Shown: one piece after another, positions 52,601 through 61,600 of the stretch | How the letters are laid out: each line of letters opens with the position of its first letter | How positions within the stretch are numbered: position 1 is the first letter of the stretch | Origin: Chionis minor | Taxonomy: Eukaryota; Chordata; Aves; Charadriiformes; Chionididae | DNA length: 64,000 nucleotides | Direction of reading: 5' to 3' | Assembly: GCA_013398295.1 (NCBI GenBank) | Contig: VZSF01006826.1 | Span: 124,001-188,000, forward strand | The notes under the pieces: generated by a model | The model's input: the letters and a program-made list of their open reading frames with translations, nothing else | The model's database searches: none | What the model was told of the DNA's origin: nothing | Program-made: the position numbers and the translations under genes

Positions 52601-55600
52601 CAAATCTCTGGTGAGCCATCGCTGTAGGATACTGCAATTGCTATGGAAAAAACCACTTCTAGCAACTGCTAACTAGCAGAAAATGTGACTTGGAGGGAGA
52701 GAGCCCATCCGTCCAGTCGCCAGGTCTAAAACCGGTAGACCTGGGTCCCCAACAACATCTTTATTGTGGTGGAGGGAGGTTATGGCAAAAGGTATCGCGC
52801 TGATCTAAACCGCGTTCTTGGCGTGTGTATTGACGAACGGATGGCTGCAATAACCTGGTTGTGCACCTCTGGTACGAGCAGGCCAAATACTCCTGTGCTT
52901 GTCTGCAAGTTCAGGCTGAAGTTTCAAAAGGAATTTTTTAAGAGCAGTCTCCAACTTTTTCACACCAAACCAGCATGTTTGTGCAGTGATGTTAGTCACG
53001 ATGTTTTGTTCCATGGAGTATCCAGGTAATGCAGGCTCCAGAATACAGATGAAAAATAAGGAAAGCCAAGGAAAGGAAGATCACATTAAAAAATTTTGCA
53101 ACCCTTGAAAAGCTTGCTGTGAATATGGGTCAATGTTTGGATTGGATTTTGGTTTTTTCAGGTGCAGTTTGCCTCATTCTCCCTTCATCCCCATCTGTTC
53201 TGTTTCTTTCGCAGTGCCAGAAGCTCCGAGAGGTTTTTAACTTGGATTACCCTCACAGCACCTTCCTGCTTAAGACTCTGACTGTTGTATCTGGCCCTGA
53301 CATGGTGGACCTTACTTTCCATAACTTCGTGTCCTACAAGGAGAATGTTGGCAAGGTACCGAGTCCTGAGGGCAAGGAGGCACAGGGAAGCACTAAGGAT
53401 TGGGCATTAAGGAGGCAGCAGGGAAGGAGAGGGGAGAACAGGGAGCTCAACCCTGTCAGTGCTACTGGCAAAGTTACAAGCAAGCAGGTTTATGTTGCAG
53501 TGAACTGTGATACCTCCGTAGTTGTAGAAATGTCTGTGCTGTGTGGAGGGGGACCAGTGGAAGAAAAAGAGTATGTTGGTTTTGTCTTTCACGTGCTTTG
53601 TATGGATAAACAGGCAGCTGAGAAGACTCAGTGGGGAAGTTTTAGCTGCTAATATATATAGGCAGTAGCAAGGTGATACAGTCAAGCCCAGGGTGTAGTT
53701 GTTGGGATTTGGAGCCCAGAAGTATCGGGACAGGCCTTTTTACCAGGGCCTGTAGTGACAGGACAAGGGGTAACCGTTTGAAACTGAAAAAGGGTAAATT
53801 TAGAGTGGACATAAGGAAGAAATTTTTTACTGTGGGGCTGGTGAGTCCCTGGCCGGGGTTGCCCAGAGCAGCTGTGGCTGCCCCATCCCTGGAGGTTCAA
53901 GGCCAGGTTGGACGGGGCTCGGAGCCCCCTGGGCTGGGGGGAGGTGTCCCTGCCCAGGGCAAGGGGTGGCACTGGATGATCATGAAAGGTCCCTTCCCAC
54001 CCAAACCATTCCATGGTCCTACGTCCTTTCCCTGTTTGTTGCCGTGTACTTGCCGGTGCAGTTCCGCAATGCCGAACTGCCTCTGCCTTGTGTGTGCGTT
54101 TGTTCCCAGAGCTGGGCTGAGGATATTATGGCCATCGTTCGGAATCCCCTCACATACAACGCTTCTCGGTACACCTTCCTAGAGAAAATGTAAGTGATTT
54201 CTGACAAACGTTGTTCTCGGAAACATTCCTGCGCTGCCCTTTCTGGCTGTACCAGAAAGAAAAGGCTTCTTGGCATCCAGGTCCTTTGGCAGCCTCCAGA
54301 ACAAGTCCTGTGTCAGGTCGGGAGCCCCAGGGCACGGGGTTGGGGGTCGCGCCGTGTGTTACATGACAACTGACTGTCACGGAAGCATTTGAGCCAGTCA
54401 GACACATGTGTGGGACTGCACAAACTGGAATTCTGAGCCTCCAATGCGTCTCCCTCCCCAGTCACAGCACTCACCCCAACAAAGGGCTGCCTCTTTTTCT
54501 TTGTAATATTGTGTGATTGGCAACCTGGGATCAGTAAGGAATGCTAAATAACAGGAGATATCATTATCTCATATCTGTATCTTATGTTTCAGCAGAATCT
54601 TTCTGATACCTAAGCTCTTGTATTTTGTCTGCTTCTCTTTCCACAGAAACAGGAACAGGTTCTCTCTGAGGTTAAGCTGACGGTTTGTAGGACCCTGATT
54701 TTCAGTTAACTGTTAGATTGTTTTCCCAATTGCATATGTTTCTTTCTCCTTATTTAATAGGACCTCTGACATTGTACAAGTGCCTTTTCATAATCTTGTT
54801 TTTTTTTCACAGTCTGGTGAAGCTGAAGATGCAGCTTAATGCAGAGGGAAAGATTCCTGTCAGGAAGTGAGTATGGAGATTTGTTTTATCGGGTGCTCAG
54901 TCAGACCAAGGGCAGAGCAGCTGGTAAGAGGATGGTTGTGCTCTGGCTTCAGCTGCCTGCTCTTTCTGCACCTAAGAGGTGGAGATCATTCCCTCTGGAT
55001 TCAGGCCCTGAGAGGACTCCTACTGCACCTAGGTTCCTCCCAAGGGCCTGGGACATAATCTGGGTCTGGAAAGGAGACCTTTTGTGGCCTTCACCTACAG
55101 CAAGAAATTGCCTTAGAGCCATGGATTTTGGCAAGAAATAATCAACAAAACCAAGCAACTTTGGTAAAATTCTGATCAGGGATTGTTTTGCAAACCTGAG
55201 TTGAAAGGTAGATGAGGCACAGGACTCATTTTACCCTTCATATAAGGAGTTCTGTATTTGGAGAACTTTTTACTTGAATCCCCAGCTAGCCTGAAGGGAG
55301 GGTTTCGTTACTTTCGCTCGTCTTCGTTCTTCACGCGTGACCACTACAGCCCTCTCCACCAGTGTAATTCCGCTGCTCTCCACCTTTGGATGTGCACGAG
55401 AGGGAAGCGGCCTTTGTGGGCACACCCTGCGCCCGTGTTAATGCTGGTCCAAGTGCAGAGCAGTGGGGGTTTGCCCCTCACTGTCCCCGTGGCTGGCCTT
55501 GCGCATCGGGGTAGGACTGCCAGCAGAGTAAGCCAAGGCTGCTTGGCTCAAGGAAAAACCAGCCTGTTACTTCTCCCCTGCGCTGCACGGCACGAACCTA

Positions 55601-58600
55601 GAATTGATTTTGTGCCACTCAGTGTCTTCCCTAGTAAAATCACTCCATGGCTGATCCTGTGGCTCCTTCATGTTGATTCGACTCCTAGAGTGACAAAAGG
55701 CTGCACGGCTACGTGGAATTCCCTTTTGGGTGCATCATTTGTTTTAAGAATAAGGACCTGCAGATCGTGTGTTTGTGGGTATTCACTGGCAAGTTTTGAA
55801 CCACTCTGCTTCTAGGTTTGTGCCGTGTTAGAGCATCACAAGAGGCAAATGCTAATCGCCTGTAATAGATACGCTACCTACTGCGTGTTATATTGCATAA
55901 TGATTCTCGGTTAAGGCTGTGCTGGCTAAATGGGCTCCTGGATGGGTAATCGTTACTCAACAACAAACATTTTTTGTTGTTTGTTTTCTAAACCACCAAC
56001 CAGCAGAATTTCATTCTGTCAGAAACCAGTGTATTCATCAAAGGGCTTTTAAAAATGTATAGGTCTTTAATGAATAACTCACACTAGGGAAGAGTACTTT
56101 GAATTGATCTTTAAAATGCAAGCAAGGTAGCATTACTGCAGAGAGAAAACAGCTTATTCTCCTGAAATAAGCTAGGAAAAATATCTGGTACAGCCTGTAC
56201 CTCTTTTCAATGCCCTGGTCTGCCTTTCTTGCAGAGAGGTAAAAATGCTTTCCTGTGTAAAGCATTAAACCATTAAATAGTGCAGATTAAGAGCCAGATT
56301 TGTAAAAATATTCAGTATCTCCAGGTGTAGGTATATGTAAGGCTTTAAAAACTTTGTGTCTGAATTCTTCTGAAAATTCCCTTGAGCATCTGCTTTCTCT
56401 TTAGACATTTAAATCCCCTTTAAATCATAACAAGGGTCTGCAATTTTTGCCTCGCAAAGGGCAGCTTGGGAACCAGCGTGCCCTGGGTTTGCATAAGCCG
56501 GCTGCAGCTCCGGCGGAACGCTCTCCCACCTGTCAGCACAGTTGGCACTTTTTGTTCTCCTTTTTGGCTGCGAGCACCTGTGATGCCAGGAGCTCAATAG
56601 AGCTGACATCTATATTTATCCACAGAGGAGACCTCATTGCTGCTGACTGGGATATTCCAAAAGCAGGGAGAGTTCCGTTGTTACTATTCCGTAATGCAGC
56701 AAAGAGGCTGCTGTAAGCTGAAGGCTTGACCGAGTGAATTCTGCAGACCAGTACCCAGCTTTCTAAATTGGAGCTTTGGTTTCTGCAGCAGCAGACTTTT
56801 GTGGTTCCATGAAGTAGCATACCGGCTTCTTTGCCTGTGTAATGAGTTTGTTCCTTGAATTCGTGGGAAGCCTTTGGTTACAGAAAATTTTCCCCTCTTT
56901 CAAAGTAGCAAGTGTGCGCAATATTTGTTCGGTTTTTAGGAATGTTGTCTTGACTACAAAGTTATTCCTTGCTAATGCCAGCTGCCCCGAGGGATAGTGT
57001 CTTGTGGGGGAAGTGTCCTGGGGCATTGTGGCACAGGGCCTGCTACCACCGGGGCACCTCCAAGAGGGAAGCGCAGTGGAGAGGGATGTCGCGAGTAAGC
57101 TGATGCGGGTTAGTGACAGGGCTCTGGGAGTCCATGGCAGAAATACAGAACTTTGGCATTAAGGCAGCAGTCAAAAAATCCACTGTAGGTTTATAAGACT
57201 TGGTACATCAGTTACTCCCTTGGAGAAACACTGTCTTTTTTCTCTGGTTCATGTTTACAGTCTTCATGTCAGTCTCCTTTGCTCTGCATTTTGAGCATCT
57301 TGCCCTCTGACTGCAGCTCCCAGCTACCCAAACCCAGACCTTCTGACTTCACTCCTGCTACGTTGTGGTGATTTCTTTTTTCCCTGTCTGGTCAGTATTT
57401 TTCAGATGTTTCCTGCAGACAGGAAGAGGGTGGAAGCAGCATTAAGCGCTTGCCATCTTCCGAAGGGCAAGGTAAGGGTTTTGCTAGGTAACCAAAGGTC
57501 TCAGTAGTTTGAGAATTATCTTTTTGCCCACCCTGACTGTGATGCCCTTGGCTGTGAAAAAATCATGAGCCCCGTTGCTTGTAGTTGCTGTGAGCTCTTT
57601 CCCTTACCCCCAGCTGCCACGCTTCGCGGCAGGCCGGCTAGGATCAGTTCTTACTGGTGTGCTGCAGTAACGCGTGCCACTCCAGCACTTCCGCTGTGGG
57701 GCACAAGGAGCAGCACGTTCCCTTCCGCCTGTTTCACTGTCAGCTCTTTGAAGCAGCAGATCTGACGGTTAATCCTGGTGCTTCTGCCGACCCACAGAGT
57801 ACAGTCCAGGCCCCTGACAGCTCCGACCGCTGTGTCAAGCTTTAGCTTTATACCAGCACACAAGAGGCACCGAGGGACAGTTTAAATAACTGTCTGTTCT
57901 GAAATGAGGTGTTACGGTGCTTCTCCGCTCCATCTGCTCTTTCCTAAGCACCTTGCCAGGTTTGCCAGTCGCTTACTTGTGTTGTCACAAACAAGTGCTG
58001 GACCGCGGGCGTTAATGGAGAGGTGAAAGCCGTCATGGGTCTGGGACACTGACACGTCTTTATTGCATTCTCAGAATGATGCCATCAACCCAGAGGACTT
58101 CCCTGAGACCGTGTATAAAACTTTCCTTATGAATCTGTGTCCACGGCCTGAGATTGATGAGATATTTACCTCACAGTAAGTTTCCCTCAAGCCACAGCAG
58201 AGAACTTGATGTCTTGTGGTGAAAGACAAGCAAAAAGGAGAGGCAAGGGGATTTTATGCTATGTGGTTTGTCTGATCTCAGGTCTTAGAAGGGCTTTTGT
58301 GAACCAGGTCACAAAACAGCTCGTGCTTAACACTTTCACTCACAGCCTGAATAAAAAGGATGAGACCTCACTGTGCTGCAGGAACTCTTAACTGTCCCTG
58401 TCAGGAGGGTTGAGGAGAAACTTCTTCCCTTTGAGGGTGGCAGAGCCCTGGCACAGGCTGCCCAGAGAGGTGGTGGAGTCTCCAACACTGGAGACATTCC
58501 CAACCCACCTGGACACCATCCTGTGCCCCCTGCTCTAGGTGGCCCTGCTCTGGCAGGGGGGTTGGACCAGATGATCTCCAGAGGGCCCTGCCAGCCCTTA

Positions 58601-61600
58601 ACATTCTGTGATTCTGTGTGATTCTGTGATTCCAGGTCAGCAATAGATCATGCTAATGTGATAGTGCTTGTGGCTAGCCCCAGACAAGGCTGTGTACAGC
58701 GTGAGAACCGTAGATCCTCACAAGTAGCCAGTGACCTTTTTTTCAAGTAGCTAAATCTGTGATTTCTTAAATGGAGTTGATTTCACAGGGCAAGCAATGC
58801 AGTGCGCTCTGAAATTTCGGTCCCTTTAGAGTTCAAGTCAGGGGCTCAAAATATGATTTGTGCTCCCCTCCTCACAACCTCTTCACAGTACTGAATTAGT
58901 GAGGAAGAAGAAAGGCCACAGTGGGAAGCATTGTTTACAGGAGGAAATGTAAACAAAACAGAAAAGTGCAGGCCCAGGGAGGTGGACACCCATTGCTAAC
59001 CCGAGGAAGGACCAGTCTCTCTTTTGTGAAAACGTTTTCTGGGTTATACACAGGCCTTACCTCTGCTTCTCTGTAATTCTCTCCCTTTAGCCATTTAAAA
59101 GCAAAGCCTTACATGACCAAGGAGCACTTGGCAAAGTTTATCAACAAGAAGCAGCGAGACTCTCGCCTCAATGACATCCTCTTCCCACCAGCCAAACCTG
59201 AGCAGGTGCAAAGCCTGATCGAGAAATATGAGCCCAGTGGGATTAACATCCAGAGAGGTGAGTCTTGTTCAGCCCCGAAGTCTCGCTGTAGAGGTGGTGT
59301 GAAAATAGCAGAGGATCTTGCATGTTCTACTACCTGACGTTCCCAGGGAGCAGTCAGCCTGATTCCCACAAGTCCCTGTCTTGCACTGGCAAGGAGGTGC
59401 CAGAACCATTTTGTTCCAATACTACTAACAGCTTTGTTGTCCGTGTAGGGCAGTTGTCTCCAGAGGGGATGGTCTGGTTTCTCTGTGGCCCTGAGAACAA
59501 CGTGATCGCGCTGGACAAGCTGATGCTGTACCAGGACATGACCCAGCCACTCTCACACTACTTCATCAATTCATCCCACAATACGTACTTAACAGGTACG
59601 GGCAGTTCCGGAGTCGGCCTCAGCCGCGGCACGTGTGTGCCACCACCAGGGGTGGGTGAGTGATGCTGGCAATCAGTCGGGCAGATGTGTCTGCCCTGAA
59701 GTTTGGAGGGCTGAGGGCTGTAATGCACTGAGGGGCTCGGCACTTAAATGCTGTGTAAGGAGAAGAAATGTCACCCTGTAACCGAAAACATCTTGTCAGT
59801 CTGCCATGTACACCCGCTCAAGGATGGCAGAGAGTTCTGTTGCTCCTGTTTACGCAGAAACTGTCCCACGTGAAGAGCTAATGTCGAGCCTCCCTCCTTC
59901 TGCTCTCCTCCAGCTGGCCAGTTTTCTGGTATCTCGTCTCCTGAAATGTATCGCCAGACGCTGCTGGCTGGCTGCCGCTGCGTGGAGCTGGATTGCTGGA
60001 AGGGCCGTCCCCCGGATGAGGAGCCGATCATCACCCACGGGTTCACCATGACAACTGAGATCCTCTTCAAGGTATGGAAAGAGTTTTCTCCATACGTACT
60101 TTGCCCTGCTTGGTTGTAGACTGGTCTCTGTTTGAGGTGGCTGGCAGAGGGAACTGTCAAATGGATGGGCTGAGGGCAAAGATGTTTGAGAGGAAAAGAT
60201 TGATGGCAAGATGACGAGTGAATGAATATGTACATAGAATGAAAGATGAATAAATATTCAACGGGTTGGAGTTTGTGTACATTTTTGGAGTGGGAGGACT
60301 AGAGGAGAGGTCGTTAGCAGGATGAAGATAAATGACTGAGGGAAATGCAGGCAGTCAGGTAGAAGCGATGGAGAGACGGTTGAGTAGTGGTGCCTGCGTG
60401 TGCAGGGCTGGGTCACAAGACGGATGTATGGACAGAAGGTTGCACGACGATGGTGGATTTACAGATAGATGCACATCAAAGAAACAAACAAGATGACTTT
60501 TGGAAAACAAATGGTTAAAGTGAATTTATCTTCTAACCAGTCCGCAGCAGGTTTCTGTGGCTTACAGCCTCCCATGGTGGTGCTTTGGAGGAATAGGTTT
60601 CAATTACTTCCTAATTACATGATTGTGCAGAATGTGTTCAGTGGAGCAACTGCCCTCTAGCATGCTGGGCAGATGGCTTCCCTGAGAATTCGGCTCCCAG
60701 GCTTCAGAAGCACAGTGGAAAGCCTGCCTCTCCCTTGGAAACACAGGGCATTTAGCCGCAGAAGTTACCGACAGCTTGCAGGTTAAAAATCAATGCATCA
60801 CACTTTTTTTTTTCTGCACTCCTTTACACAGCTGCTGCCAACAGGGAGAGGCACTTTAGATTCTTTTTAAAGCTATTTATTCTTATTCCGTATCTTCCTC
60901 CCAGTTCCCACACTTCACTATTACTAAAATATTTATGGGGGGGGGGAAGAAACCCCAATCCTTAAGATCAGAGATAGTGTCATATTCAGTGTCAGTAATT
61001 TCCCAAATCCTGTAGTACAGCTGCTGCTTTTTGCACAGTAGTTCACTACAGATGGGAGAAATAATGACAGCCGTGGCTGCTGTAATTGCACAGTTCTGCT
61101 AAAGCACGTGACTGTACCTCAAGGAAATGATAACCTGTTAACGCAGCATGTGCCCAGGTTTTCGTTTTACATGACACATACATCTTTCCCTCCACACCTC
61201 TCTCTCTTTCTACCATTGCCTGTGGCCTTTCAGTAGCTTTTCCTGTAGCTTCCCCTCCTCTGAGCCTGGCAGGTTTCTGTGATCAAAAGTCCAAGCGGTC
61301 CGTGGAGGAGCAGCAAAAACCAGGATTTTGGGGGAGTAGGGAACTGTAATTGCAAGGGAGCAAATGACGCTTCTTTACCATGTTGATTAGCAGCACCAGC
61401 AAAGAAAATAGTGGAAAGTTTGTGGCAGTTTAACAGGGGCTTGGGGAAAATATGACTATTTTCTCATACATCATTAATGCTGAGAACGTTTCCATGGTAT
61501 TTGCATTTGAAATGTCAGCACTGCTGGTTACTGAACATTCCAGGGTTTTTTGCTGCTAGACAGAAGGATTTATAAGCAGGTGAAATGATAGAAAATCAGA

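Larger units (their letters stand above)
44116..53214 (+). other. PLCB2 intron 3 (9099 bp), the largest visible intron
   Basis: The donor is gtgagt and the acceptor is a long pyrimidine tract ending ttcgcag. It contains an old CR1 (46.1-46.9 kb), a T15 run, a MIR-like fossil near 50.8 kb and a perfect 9-bp-stem inverted repeat at 52.72 kb. Open frames of up to about 120 codons in it match no family. No nested gene was found. Confidence 0.85.

Noticed and set aside
53721..54014. Reading frame inside the CR1 in intron 4 considered as an alternative PLCB2 exon
   Set aside because: It is standard CR1 3' untranslated sequence, and the true PLCB2 protein continues without it from exon 4 to exon 5.
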